The translations under genes were made by a program, and so were the position numbers. Of a stretch of DNA of 64,000 bases, positions 21,755 through 31,984 are shown one piece after another (the stretch's first letter is position 1; every line of letters begins with the position of its first letter). Below the pieces are notes generated by a model. The model saw only the letters and a program-made list of their open reading frames with translations, made no database searches and had not been told where the DNA came from. The DNA comes from Pectinophora gossypiella (Eukaryota; Arthropoda; Insecta; Lepidoptera; Gelechiidae), in NCBI RefSeq assembly GCF_024362695.1, contig NC_065408.1, positions 16,427,518 through 16,491,517 of the forward strand, given 5' to 3'.

Positions 21755-21865
21755 GTGTAGTCGCTACATGAGCCATGTCAGGGGTCTTTGACGGCTCAGT
21801 AATAACCCAGACATCAGGGTTGATGAGGATGGTATTCCACCTCATAACCCACACGATAAGAATAT
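21755..21865 (+). mobile_element. SINE-C tail fragment
   Basis: CGCTACATGAGCCATGTCAG, then a CAGGGTTGATGAGG block and ACCCACACGATAAGAA. Confidence 0.7.
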
Positions 21866-21962
21866 TCCGAACACACTCCATTATTACATGCAACTTCTAT
21901 GGCATCACATTCGCTACAGTTAGGTGATGGTGATTTCCGTTGATAATACTGAAAATCCTTAG

Positions 21963-22340
21963 GTGGATGATATTCTGCATGTCACAAGAGTGGCTAAGTT
22001 ATCTAATGATAATAATAGACCGAGAGCTGTTGTCGCCAAATTACGAAGCCCACGTGTCCGAGATACTGTATTAGCTGCTGTTACGAAGTTCAATAAGACC
22101 AATTCTCAAGATAAACTAAGTTCCCTCCACTTAGGCATTGGAGGAACTCGATCACCCGTCTACGTTGCTGAACATCTGTCGCCTGCAAATAAACACTTAC
22201 ATGCTGCGGCTCGCAAAAAAGCAAAGGAGTTGGCTTTCAAGTTTGTCTGGGTTCGTAATGGTCGCATTTTCGTCCGTAAAGATGAAAATCACCAATCACT
22301 ACTAATAAAAAACCTAGATTTTCTTAATAATCTTAATTAA
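21963..22340 (+). pseudogene. CR1/L2-type LINE ORF1, C-terminal part
   Basis: A 125-codon frame with PRAVVAKLRSPRVRD, HLGIGGTRSPVYVAEHLSP and FKFVWVRNGRIFVRKDE. These mark the RNA-binding (FP-domain-like) end of ORF1 in insect CR1/L2-type LINEs. This protein normally coats the LINE RNA. The N-terminal half is missing (5' truncation). It ends 44 bases before ORF2. Confidence 0.75.
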
Positions 22341-22384
22341 CTTATGTTTAATGATACGAATGTTTTGGTAGTTACGTATTAGAA

Positions 22385-23092
22385 ATGCTTGACATTTATT
22401 ACCAAAATGTCCAAGGTCTACGAACTAAAACTAATGATTTGTTTAAAAACGTGGTTACTTCTGATTACAAGGTTATCGCTTTTACCGAAACTTGGCTAAA
22501 TGCAAAAATTTCAAATAACGAACTTTTCGATAGTAGGTACATAGTATATCGTAGAGACCGACTGTGCTCTAATAATACAAAGAAGGACGGAGGAGGAGTG
22601 ATGATAGCGGTATCACGTAACATACCCTCAGTTCGAGTACAGAACTGGGAAATTGACGTGGAAAGTCTATGGGTCACGCTTCAAGTTTCTGTTAATAACA
22701 CATTAAGAAAACTGTCTATCTGCGTCGTTTACTTACCACCACCAGTAAAATTAGAAACTTTATCTCGATTTTTAGAAAGCGTAAACAATGTGATAGATCA
22801 AACCGATGACCTGGTAATCCTTGGTGACTTTAATCTCTGGTTTATTAACTGGACTTCTTCGAAAGATAGCACAAAAATGACTCCTTCTAATTATAATACA
22901 GCGTTAGGTCATTCTCTAATAGATTTTATGTCGGCAAATAATTTGCAACAATGTAATTGTATTTCTAATAGTGTTGGCAGATTTCTCGATTTAATATTAA
23001 GTAATCTACCTCAAATATCTGTAACTAGTCCTTTATTTAATATATCTAAAACGTATAATAATCATCCTAGTCTTCTGTTAAGTATTGTTTAA
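22385..23092 (+). pseudogene. LINE ORF2: endonuclease only, no RT
   Basis: A 235-codon frame carrying the APE-type endonuclease: YYQNVQGLRTK at the start, TETWL at about residue 36, GGGVMIAVS, VVYLPPP and LGDFNLWF. In a complete LINE the nicking enzyme is followed by reverse transcriptase. Here the frame stops just after the endonuclease and runs straight into an AT-rich 3' UTR with a terminal TAAA repeat at about 23310-23332. The RT was therefore removed by an internal deletion, unlike the usual 5' truncation. One base change is visible in the GDFN region (NLWFINW), which may harm activity. Confidence 0.8.
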
Positions 23093-23332
23093 TTACTTAC
23101 TTATATTTTACTTTTTTTACTTATACTTATATCTTTCTAATTTCTAATATTTAAGTTTGTTGTGTAATTTTAATTTTACTTTATTTTTAAATATTTAAGT
23201 ACCCTTAATTGTATAAGTTATGTACGCCGTAATTGTCATATATATTAGTCATAATACCGTAACCTTATATGTAAAATGTTTTAATATATGTGATGTGGTT
23301 GTACTTTATAAATAAATAAATAAATAAATCCT
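23093..23332 (+). repeat. LINE 3' UTR and TAAA tail
   Basis: Ends TGTACTTTATAAATAAATAA. Reverse copies of the same end lie at 37614-37665 and 62995-63026, so this 3' end belongs to a mobile family. Confidence 0.75.
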
Positions 23333-23334
23333 TA

Positions 23335-24005
23335 CCTTATCGATATCGATAAATATCCAAGCGGAAACCCCAAAAATGGATACTATAAATAACAAAAGTC
23401 ACAACAGAAACAGTGACGTTGTATACTATTGCTTCACCACAAAGAACGTTGGAAATCATTATGTAAGCCTATTCAAAAGCAATTCTATCCCATGGCAAAC
23501 AAAACATCGGTATACGCAAGTGGTTTGTATTTGGGAATCCCTTTATTGTTCACTGTTCTGTGAATTCACTCGGTTATCGATACAATACTAGCCTATTTTG
23601 AAAGCGCAGCGCTAACATTTGGACAAAGATTTTGCTTTTGAAGCATTACTATGTACACTTACAAAGCAAACAACGCATTGTGGTTATGACCAATAATTTA
23701 ATTTTATTAAAAGTTACAGTGGTATATTATTGGTTTATTTGAACCGTATTAATTAGAGGAAGAGCCGTGGTAGTGTGTTAATTTGTATTGGAATTCATGT
23801 TTGGACCATAAATATTATCACGTGTTGATCGGTGAAGAGTATAATATAGGACTACTGAGAATATTGTTTTAGTAAATCTATTGGGAAGGAAATTCCGCGT
23901 AGTTCAACTAGTAAGACTACTCGGTAAGACTACTGGGAATAGGGGAAAATTCCTTACCAACTACTTACACAATAAAAAAAAACCTGTCTTTTCGTTAGTA
24001 ATAAA
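23335..24005. other. Unannotated intron sequence with a small dispersed motif
   Basis: About 23875-23990 carries AGTAAGACTACTCGGTAAGA, which recurs in reverse at about 36965-37060. Otherwise nothing recognised. Confidence 0.45.
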
Positions 24006-24238
24006 TACAGGGCGTTGGTGACACCGTAAGGAATACTGAGGGAGATGATTCAGACTATGATTCTGAGTTAATATCAAGTGGAATTTTCCGTCGCAAAATT
24101 AATGTATAAAATTGTTTTTTTTAGAATAATTTTTAAATCTGTACTTTTGGGATGGAAAATTGCACTTGATATTAACTCAGAATAACGAGCTGAATCATCC
24201 CCCTCAGTATTTGTTAAGATGTCACTTACACCTTATCT
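24006..24238. mobile_element. MITE-G unit
   Basis: Inverted arms: AATACTGAGGGAGATGATTC with AATATCAAGTGGAATTTTCC on the left, and their reverse complements on the right. Confidence 0.8.
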
Positions 24239-24270
24239 ACTTGTATAGAGTATAAGTGACGTCGTAACGA

Positions 24271-24912
24271 AGAGACCCCCCACACTAGCGTCTTTCGAGC
24301 GTCGTCGTCGTGCCAGCGTCCGCGGAACGTCCACGCGACGTCGACCGCCGCGGCGACGCGACGCTAGCGCTGGCCGGCTGCCGAACGCCGAGCGTGCGCG
24401 GCGCTGGCGTCGCGTAGCCGCGGCGTCAGTTCAACGTTTTTTGCGAACAAGTAACACAACGCAATCTTTATATATTTTTATTTTATTTTATATCGTTCTG
24501 TATCAATTGTAATAGTTCGTCAAATATTCGTTTTGGCATCCGTAAATAATCATAAAAGTGTTTTTTATTATATTATTTTTTATATGTTGACAATACAATA
24601 CGAAATAATCGCTTTCCTGAACTCTAGCACTACACAGAGGATGTTCCCAATGTTGACGACGATGTTTCCTTTTTCGTTTGCGTAATTTTTGGATCAGTAA
24701 TATCAACAGCAGTGTTTCTTCGTCGGAATCCATTTTCACACTGATTGTACGCGACAGGAGCCGCGGTTACGCGACGCTAGCGCAGCGCACGCTGGGCGTT
24801 CGGCCGCCGGCCAGCGCTGGCGTCGCGTCGCCGCGGCGTCGACGTCGCGTGGACGTTCCGCGGACGCTGGCACGACGACGACGCTCGAAAGACGCTAGTG
24901 TGGGGGGTCTCT
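24271..24912 (-). mobile_element. Harbinger-like element with GC-rich TIRs
   Basis: A 642-bp element with arms of about 155 bp (24271-24430 and 24755-24912), very GC-rich, starting AGAGACCCCCCACACTAGCG. The centre is AT-rich with a minus-strand frame (24739-24503) beginning MKMDSDEETLLL and carrying KHRRQHWEHPL. That resembles the N-terminus of PIF/Harbinger transposases (RRxW-HPL), without the catalytic DDE domain. A 3-bp duplication is not clear. The element separates a MITE-G stub (24249-24270) from a MITE-G right half (24915-25012). Confidence 0.7.
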
Positions 24913-24914
24913 AA

Positions 24915-25012
24915 CACTGAACTTTTGCGATGGAAAATTCCACTTGATATTAACTCAGAATCATAGTCTGAATCATCTCCCTCAGTATTCGTTACAATAT
25001 CACTAGCGACCT
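24915..25012. mobile_element. MITE-G right half
   Basis: GATGGAAAATTCCACTTGAT through CTCAGTATTCGTTACAATAT. Its left half is reduced to a stub before the Harbinger-like element. Confidence 0.7.
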
Positions 25013-25620
25013 GTGTATTATTACGTGTTCAGCGGTGAAAATTCCTGACTTATCAACTACCTACACAATAAAAAAACCCGTCTTTTCGATAGTAATAAAC
25101 ATATCTGCGTGTGCGTGTTGTAGGCTCGAGCACGTATTACGACCTAACAGAGATTGAATGCCCAAACCTGCCTTCACAACAGGCGCTGTGGGTAAAAAAT
25201 GTTCTTAATACTTTAACTCACAATAGCCTAGTAGTTTAATGGTTAAAGCTTTCGACTCACGATCTCCAGGAGATCTCTAGGTGATCTCTAGGTGTAGGTT
25301 TGGTTTTCGATGCAGACGTTATCGAAATTTTGTTGAAGAATGTGATTTTACAAAAGGGCGCTTTTATTGTGTTCGCTATATGATATATATTATACACACC
25401 CACGCCTCGTCAGCGGTATTTGAGACCCCTTTAAGGCGACCCTATTTGCCATTAACCATTTGGTATTTGTTATATATAGAGCTATTCAGTTGCTTATTGG
25501 CGAGGTTTGCAGAGGCTATAATTAAAATATTATTTGATAATAGGTTAGTATGTTTGATAAACTTGGCCTACTGTATATATTTATCATAATTTAAGTTTAT
25601 ATTTGCATGTGTCTAGTTGG
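25013..25620. other. Intron sequence with a tRNA-like SINE head fragment
   Basis: TAGTAGTTTAATGGTTAAAG followed by CGACTCACGATCTCC at about 25220-25270 looks like a decayed SINE head. Nothing else recognised. Confidence 0.4.
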
Positions 25621-25624
25621 TGAG

Positions 25625-25935
25625 ATGTGGTAGCCCAGTTGATAGCGCTTGCCTTTCACTTTGAGGTCGCAGGTTCGAATCCAGCACAGGCCTAAACCAA
25701 TGATTGTCAAATTTGTTTTTAAATTTATATTTGGATCATAAATGATTATCACGTGATCAGAAGTGAAGGAAAACATCGCGAGGTATGTGACCTAACCTGT
25801 ATTGGGCTGGTTTTCCTTTCGCAGGTTAAAAGGTCAGACGGGTAGTCGCTTCTGTAAAAAACCAGACCTTTCAAATCTTCAGGTTAGGTAAGCGGACCTT
25901 GTGAAAAACTGGATAATGCTAGGGAGATGGTGATG
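25625..25935 (+). mobile_element. SINE-A, full length, forward
   Basis: tRNA-like head (GTGGTAGCCCAGTTGATAGC, then GGTTCGAATCC), body with ATGTGACCTAACCTGTATTG, 3' end GGACCTTGTGAAAAACTGG followed by gatgatg-type sequence. This copy shows the family's orientation best. Confidence 0.85.
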
Positions 25936-25939
25936 TTGA

Positions 25940-26140
25940 TGAGGAAGACCTAAAAGACCAAATTGACCAAATTGGAGATGTTCTTAGGAAAGGTTTAATA
26001 CGGTCTACTCTGAACCGGCGGCGTGCTTGTATGAACCGATTGATGAAGCAAGACAAGTGTGTCAGGATCGAAACAAATGGAATTCTATAGTCTCTGCTTA
26101 CCCTGGTAGGAAACAGGCGTGAGTTTATGTATGTATGTAT
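25940..26140 (+). mobile_element. LINE-F 3' end
   Basis: CCAAATTGGAGATGTTCTTA, then ATGGAATTCTATAGTCTCTG, ending GCGTGAGTTTATGTATGTAT. Encodes the decayed C-terminal segment seen intact at 41865-42061. It directly follows SINE-A. Confidence 0.75.
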
Positions 26141-26566
26141 GATGATGTTTTGGGCATGTGCCTGTATGGTAAATTATAGTTGTAATTAATTCATAAATAA
26201 ATGAATAACGGGGCACAAATACAGGAACTCACGTGTTATCAATTAGTTTTGAATAATTATATCTTATCATCGAGAATCGATCAAATAATATAGGCTTCAA
26301 TAGGTGCCGAATCGTGTTTTCAGTGATACTTCACAATCAAACGATTGAAACCCATGTGAATTTCTAACAATATTCGTAACAAAGATAGTCGTATATTGCC
26401 ACTCGAAAATGTAGGTTTATTACAGTTCCACATAAATGATAAAATAAATCTGACATACTGATACAATATCTGACATAGTGCCTATGATGCTGTCATAGAA
26501 TAAAGAATCTTACAGACCGGACACTAAATTCGTGTCTGTGCCTACTCTGCATGTGTGCTTTGTTTT
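26141..26566. other. Unannotated intron sequence
   Basis: Nothing recognised. Confidence 0.4.
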
Positions 26567-26965
26567 TTTGACGTGACTTATTGCCGCAGATGGCATTAAC
26601 TACTTGGCCGGACAAATGGGGATCGCTGAAGGCTCTCACCCGGTACAACGATTAAGACAACAGGCCTGAGGGTGCCCAGTTGGGCGCGATCCCAGGGCCA
26701 GCGCGTCGTCTGAGAGGAAAAATATTTGAAAGAATTAATCGAACCTAGTGGGCCGAGCCGTTAAGCCGTTTTGGTCCCGGCTGCATTAGCAGTCGTTAGT
26801 AACCATCAATCCGCACTGGGCCCGCGTGATGGTTTAAGGCCCCATCTCCCTATCCATCCATGGGGAAGGCCCGTGCCCCAGCAGTGGGGACGTTAATGGG
26901 CTGATGATAATAAAGTGGGTCGATACCGATAATCGCTGATTGAGGGAAGTCGTCGACCACGACCT
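26567..26965 (-). repeat. Family D copy split by a SINE-5S 3' half
   Basis: Reverse family D from TGACGTGACTTATTGCCGCA to 26752, resuming at 26914 (GTCGATACCGATAATCGCTG). The insertion at 26753-26913 is a plus-strand SINE-5S 3' half, flanked by AGTGGG at 26747-26752 and 26914-26919. Confidence 0.7.
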
Positions 26966-27235
26966 GGATGTGTGTTTGTGTACATTTAAATAAAAATATA
27001 TTATGTTTATTGGGAGGACGCCTCTGATAAAGAAAATAACATTCACAGACAAATACGAAGGGATATAGAATATTAAAAAAATATTTATAGGTGTGTATAT
27101 GTGTCACAAAGGGAAAAAAGGGTGGGGAGGTGGTTCAAGTCCCGTCCGAGTCAGAAATATTTTCGATTTAAATTTTCTCTTTGTGAGTTTCCCTAAGCAC
27201 GGGTCAGTGATATAAAAATGAAAATGTATATATGT

Positions 27236-27488
27236 ATCATCATCATTAATTTGAGAGCCACGCTCTTGTCGGTGCAGCATTCTCCATGGTACTTTTTTAG
27301 GGAAAAATAGGGCAGTGGTTTCCCTCTCACCTTCCGCCCCTCAGTACTCTCTCTGACGCAAGTGGGATGGCGCCCAGAGTGGTCTATTTCAAAGACGTAC
27401 TAGGACTCCTGTCCTCCACCTCTGAATACGAGTAGTACTAACAGTTACGCTGCCTTTTGTCAGGTTCCAGGATAAAGTCCCTGTGACT
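27236..27488 (-). mobile_element. Family E, near full length
   Basis: Read in reverse: the 3' tail ATCATCATTAATTTGAGAGC, then CTTGTCGGTGCAGCATTCTC, TTCCGCCCCTCAGTACTC, and the 5' end at CTTTTGTCAGGTTCCAGG. Confidence 0.8.
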
Positions 27489-27489
27489 T

Positions 27490-28290
27490 GCCCCAGTAAA
27501 TATTCGATTTTTTCTCGCCGTAAAAACAATCCTTGGACTTTAACGAACATTAAAAAAAAGAATTGGCCAAATTGATCCAGGCGTTGTTGAGTTTTGCGCT
27601 TACCAGCACAATTTGCAATTCATTTTTATATTATAGAATAAAAAAGAAAGAACAAGAAAAGAAAGCAGTGGAAATCGTCATTTACCTCTTAACTCCGCTG
27701 GGTCCCGATGAAGTTTAAATGGCCATAAGCGATTGTGGAGTGAGGGAGCGCAGGTTGTCTGTCTCGCTCGGGAACGTGGCACACGGCAAGAATGTGATTA
27801 TTGTATAGACTGTTTAGAGTATCCTGCTGTGCTCTGGTTGGCTTTTGTAATCCGTGTTGTTACGGACAGCCGAGAAGAGGAGGTTGCGGGCTAAGTTCAT
27901 GCACGCACGATCCGCTAATTGCGTTACAAAACGGAGGAGCGACGCGGGGCATGACGCGGGGAGCGACGCGAGGAGCGGATACATGGCGCGGCGATCCTGA
28001 TTCGCCGACATAATGCGCGCACAGCCCGCTAGTTCCGGACCGAAAATTTCCAATAAGAATCTGATTGGACACGACACGAATTACTTCTTCTCTACTTCTC
28101 ACTGATTATACATCGATTGTTTACGAATTTTTACTTAAGATTTTTTACTTACTTATATTTTACTTTTAACTTTGTATTTTTAATGTGGTTTGACAAATAA
28201 ACCAGATCTTCACTTGTACCGCGGGTTTTCTTCAGTCCCAGCAAATAAAATCTGCATAAGTGACACGTGTATTTACTTTGTATAATAATA
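27490..28290. other. Intron sequence with a GC-rich patch
   Basis: About 27860-28030 is markedly GC-rich for this window and repeats GGAGCGACGCGRGG units (GAGCGACGCGGGGCATGACG). The overlapping frames on both strands look like repeat artefacts, not exons. Confidence 0.5.
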
Positions 28291-28294
28291 ATAA

Positions 28295-28622
28295 CGGCAT
28301 CCGAGGTCGGGTGGTTTCAGCGTTAGGCTCACGATCCGGAGGTCCCGGGTTCAAAATCCGGTGGGGACACATCACGAATATCACTTTGTGATCCCTAGTT
28401 TGGTTATTGGACATTACAGGCTGATCACCTGATTGTCCGAAAGAAAGATGATCCGTGCTTCGGAAGGCACGTTAAGCCGTTGGTCCCGGTTACTACTTAC
28501 TGATGTAAGTTAGTAGTCGTTATGTGAGCCATTTCAGGGGCCTTTGGCGGCTCAATAGTATCCCTGACACCAGGATTGATGGGGTTGGTAATCCATCTCA
28601 CAATCCACGCGATAGAAGAAGA
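28295..28622 (+). mobile_element. SINE-C, full length
   Basis: tRNA-like head with GAGGTCCCGGGTTCAAAATC, core CCGTGCTTCGGAAGGCACG then TTAAGCCGTTGGTCCCGG, and tail to CACGCGATAGAAGAAG. Confidence 0.85.
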
Positions 28623-28867
28623 CTGTGTAATAAGATGTTATGAAATCATAGTCCAACGGTGATTGTATTGAAATTACAAAAATTTTACCGTCTGCAAATC
28701 TCTACTTTCCATAACACTTTAAATATTTATGCCGTTTAGTCAACGTGAACATTTTTGCACACGTTTGTTCCCTCATATTTTGATACGTTAACCAATTTAA
28801 ATTCTTTTGAGCAACATCTCTTTGGAAGAGTTCATGAATTTTTAAGACTTACTACCGCTACCGTTAT

Positions 28868-29160
28868 AAATGTATCACGGCCTCACAATCTCGAGGTCCT
28901 GGAGTCAATTCCCGGTGGGTACACGTCTAACAAAACACACTTTGCGAGACTGTCCCCAGTTTGGTTTGGCCGTTACAGGATGACCGAAAATGAGATCATC
29001 CGTTTTTCGGAAGGCACGTTAACCAGTCGGTTCCGGCTACTATTTATTAAGTTAGCATGTAATCGATACGTGAGCATGTCAGCGGCCTATGGCAGCTCAA
29101 TGGTAACCCTGAGGGTTGAAGAGATAGATCATTGATCTCACAACCCACGTGAGAGAAGTA
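28868..29160 (+). mobile_element. SINE-C, diverged
   Basis: CCTCACAATCTCGAGGTCCT, then CCGTTTTTCGGAAGGCACGT, ending ACAACCCACGTGAGAGAAG. More diverged than other copies. Confidence 0.7.
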
Positions 29161-29171
29161 TATCGATCAAA

Positions 29172-29330
29172 TACAGGGTGTTAGTGACATCGTAACGAAT
29201 ACTGAGGGGGATGATGAAGTAGTCGTTACATGAGTCATGTCAGGGGCCTATGGCGGCTCAGTAATAACCCTGACACCAGGGTTGATGGGGTTGGTAATTC
29301 ACCTAACAATCCACACAATAGAAGAAGAAG
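29172..29330 (+). mobile_element. MITE-G stub joined to SINE-C tail
   Basis: 29172-29215 is a MITE-G end (GTGACATCGTAACGAATACT), replaced abruptly by a SINE-C tail (29216-29330, from AGTAGTCGTTACATGAGTC). Confidence 0.65.
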
Positions 29331-29439
29331 AATATAATAATGTAGAAAAAGATTTCAATCCAACATAGTCGCCAATTTAGTACCAAGATTTATTTACTGG
29401 CGTCAGTTGAATCAGCTGCTTCTTCTTCTTATCGTATCG

Positions 29440-29880
29440 ATGGCAAACTAAATTGTATCGGCCCAAAACTTGGCAACAAGTATGGCGCTATCTGCAGCGC
29501 TCATCAGATCCTCCTACGTACAGGTGTTCGGGCACGCAGGACACGATGTAAGATGTTCCATCGTTTGGAGAACAGTGCCGCACTTGCACTTTAAGTCCGA
29601 GCCATCCGAGAAACCCCACCTGAACAAATTGTCCTTACTTCGGCCCACCTGAGTCCGAAGTCTATTTAGAGACTTCCAAGTAAGCCAAGGCAAATCAAGA
29701 CGTGGCGGAGGTCTCTCGGACGGCGAAACAAAAGTTTTTGGGAGGTGTACCCGTTCCTGCCAGATCCTGCATCTTTCTTTAGAGCGGTCCCCATCACGTA
29801 GAGGCGATACACACTTGGCGAAGCTTTTGCGGCTTTTCAGCCTCTAACACTAGATTAATTGGATCGCCAGAGTCGTCCAT
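29440..29880 (-). pseudogene. LINE ORF2 C-terminal fragment with Cys/His motif
   Basis: A minus frame read between 29880 and 29440 gives WKSLNRLRTQVGRSKDNL, RWGFSDG, CKCGTVLQTMEHL and SCPACPNTC. That is the C-x-C-(x)n-H-(x)n-C type ending of an insect non-LTR retrotransposon polyprotein. It lacks RT and is a decayed copy. Confidence 0.65.
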
Positions 29881-29884
29881 TAAT

Positions 29885-30810
29885 ATTACATCTTTCGTTA
29901 TACTACAAATGCATAAATAAAATGCACCGAAATGATTAGTTTAAATGAAATTGAAATCGAATTCAAATGAAATTGAAATCGAGTTTAAATGAAAGGTTGA
30001 TTTCACAATATTGATAAAACGCAATATTTGAGTGAAGAGTTCTAGTTTTACTTTTGATATGAAAAAAATGCATTTTTTTAATTTATTTTTTATTTTTAAA
30101 CCGTGTCTAAAACTGACAAGGAGATAAAGTATTTCGAAGCTTATATTGGATTGTGGCCCTACACAGAGACCGATATTGGCAGCTTTTTTATGACTAGAAA
30201 AGAGTGTACATAATATTACGAGTACACACTACAACTCCATTACATAAAAGTAAAATACTCGTATCACTGGCTTACTTTTCTCAGGAATTACAACGACTAG
30301 GAGTGTCAAATTTTGCATAGACGTTCCTTTCAGGACTTAAGTGCTCTCATGACAGGATTTTGCAAAATTCAGCCCAGTAGGGGTAAAAAAAAGGTGTTAA
30401 TTTTGTCAAATTACAAAAAATATACTCATTTTTGGGGTGACATAGAGGTTATAAGTTTGTATAGAAAATATTTTACTTTTAAAGCTGTCGACTCCAAAAT
30501 CACATTAGATAGGCTCGGTGTTGGTAATCAGTGAACTGTAAAAATTTTTACCTCAAAAGTGAGGTATAGGAAGCGTTTAACGAACAACACGCGCGTGCGG
30601 CGGCGGCGGAGTCGGTCGAGAAGTAGGCGTTGGGTTGGCGCCGCGACGCCGCATTCCTGTTGTCGCTTTTCATTTCCTGTTGTCCCATTTATTGATATCT
30701 CACGCGTACGCGCGCGTTAGTGTTACGAACACACATAATAAACTATCCGTGCGAAGCCGGGGTGGACTACTAGTTTTATATAAAACTGGAAGTGCTGACA
30801 CCGCGTCACT
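29885..30810. other. Unannotated intron sequence
   Basis: Contains a small 24-bp direct repeat pair at about 29940-29996 (AAATGAAATTGAAATCGA units). No exon found. Confidence 0.45.
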
Positions 30811-30811
30811 A

Positions 30812-31350
30812 ATATAAGAGCCACGCTCTTGTCGGTGCAGCATTCTCCATGCTACTTTTTAGGGGAAAACAGGGCAGTGGTTTCCCTCCTGCCTTCAGTC
30901 TGACGCGAGAGATATGGTGCCCAGAATAGTCTATTTCAAAGCCATGCTAGGACTCTTATCCTCCGCCTCTGAATAGTACTAACAGTTACTGCTGCCTTTT
31001 GTCAGGTTCCTGGTTACAGTCCCTGAGACTTGCCCCGTCCATCCTGCATTGCAGTACAGATGGCTCCCGTCGCCGCCTCTGCAAGCGTTAATTTCTTCAC
31101 CCGTATCCCTGGGCAAGGGTTCTACGTTACACCCCGTAGGTCTGGGTCACTATCCGAATTCAGGCCATCTCACTCCAGCCTACTGAAGTAAGAGGTGCCC
31201 ACCCTCGCGGCAAGGACGCACCGAACAGGATTTCAGGAGGGTAGAGAAGATGAATCTGTCCCCCCTGGGGCCCTAGGACTCCTGTCGTCTGCCTCTGAAT
31301 AGTACTGACAGTTACAGCTGCCCTCTGTCAGGTTCCAAACGCAGCGACAC
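30812..31350 (-). mobile_element. Family E, long form
   Basis: Reverse copy with the tail AGAGCCACGCTCTTGTCGGT. It continues past the usual 5' end (CTTTTGTCAGGTTCCTGG) into about 300 more bases that include CCACCCTCGCGGCAAGGACG, matching 1850-1900, and a second CTCTGTCAGGTTCCAAA. Confidence 0.7.
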
Positions 31351-31446
31351 CGCGTACGTTGTGGAATATTGGTCGCCTCTCAGAGGTTTTTATTATTATT
31401 AACTCAGGCAGGCAGTTTTCACTGATAAGTGCCTGTATTCGACTAT

Positions 31447-31680
31447 TCAGTAGTTGCGTTTTCCTTTCTCTGTTTTATGGTAATTGTTCAATTTGTTTTT
31501 GAAGGTTTTGACGCTAGAAGCGGAGACTACGTCCTGCGGTAGTCCGTTCCACGCTGCTACTACTCTGTTAGTCAGGAAGTGCTTATGGGGGTTGCTGTTT
31601 GAAATTCTTTTACGGAATTTGAGCGTATGACCTCTTAGATTGGTGTTTTGATTGAACAAGTATAATGCTTCAAAGTTGTC
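31447..31680 (-). pseudogene. LINE ORF2 C-terminus fragment
   Basis: The minus frame has NTNLRGHTLKFRKR, FLTNRVVAAWNGLPQDVV and FKNKLNNYH, the terminal segment of CR1/jockey-type LINE polyproteins (N-R-V-V-x-x-W-N-x-L-P). No RT domain is present. Confidence 0.7.
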
Positions 31681-31734
31681 CAGGTCATAGTAACTACGAC
31701 CCAGAAGAGATGAAAGAAAGATGGGAGAGGGATG

Positions 31735-31795
31735 AGAGTCTCATATCCCAGCTTTAAACGCGGTAAAAACCCGTTATTATGTGTTTTAATTATCA
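31735..31795. mobile_element. MITE-J half
   Basis: GAGTCTCATATCCCAGCTTT, then CGGTAAAAACCCGTTATTAT, one arm of the family at 50594-50830. Confidence 0.7.
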
Positions 31796-31851
31796 TAGTA
31801 AGTTTATGATTTTGTATAAATTTTTGTATTTTATATCAGTAAAAATCTCAC

Positions 31852-31957
31852 CAGGTATCGCATAGACAAGGACGAAGCTGAACGCCCCGTACAGCTCCTT
31901 CTTTATAGTGTCTGGCCACTTCTCTGTGCAGAACTCGACACTGCGTTGCACCCACAC
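31852..31957 (-). CDS. Neuropeptide-type GPCR, exon 3 (ECL2 Cys and start of TM5)
   Basis: This short exon (35 codons plus one base) is too small to stand out as an ORF. I found it by reading the minus strand for splice-bounded coding sequence. The acceptor is gattccag, starting in phase 0 as exon 2 requires. It encodes VWVQRSVEFCTEKWPD, with the ECL2 Cys that should form the disulfide to TM3. It then enters TM5 with YGAFSFVLVYAIP, where the Pro fits P5.50. It ends after the first base of a Gly codon at a gtgaga donor. The C-x-E-x-W-P pattern is typical of peptide receptors of the RFamide/CCK-like kind. The intron upstream (48981-31958) is 17.0 kb. An RTE-like LINE fragment begins only about 20-35 bases from its acceptor. 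Confidence 0.85.
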
Positions 31958-31984
31958 CTGGAATCAACAATTATCATCAACTAC

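Noticed and set aside
24678..24914. Plus-strand Arg-rich frame (RRRRRVDVPRTLARRRR)
   Set aside because: It is a translation of the GC-rich inverted arm of the Harbinger-like element, so a composition artefact.
27814..28102. Overlapping frames on both strands in the GC-rich patch
   Set aside because: All arise from GC-rich repeats with few stop codons; no splice signals or domain.
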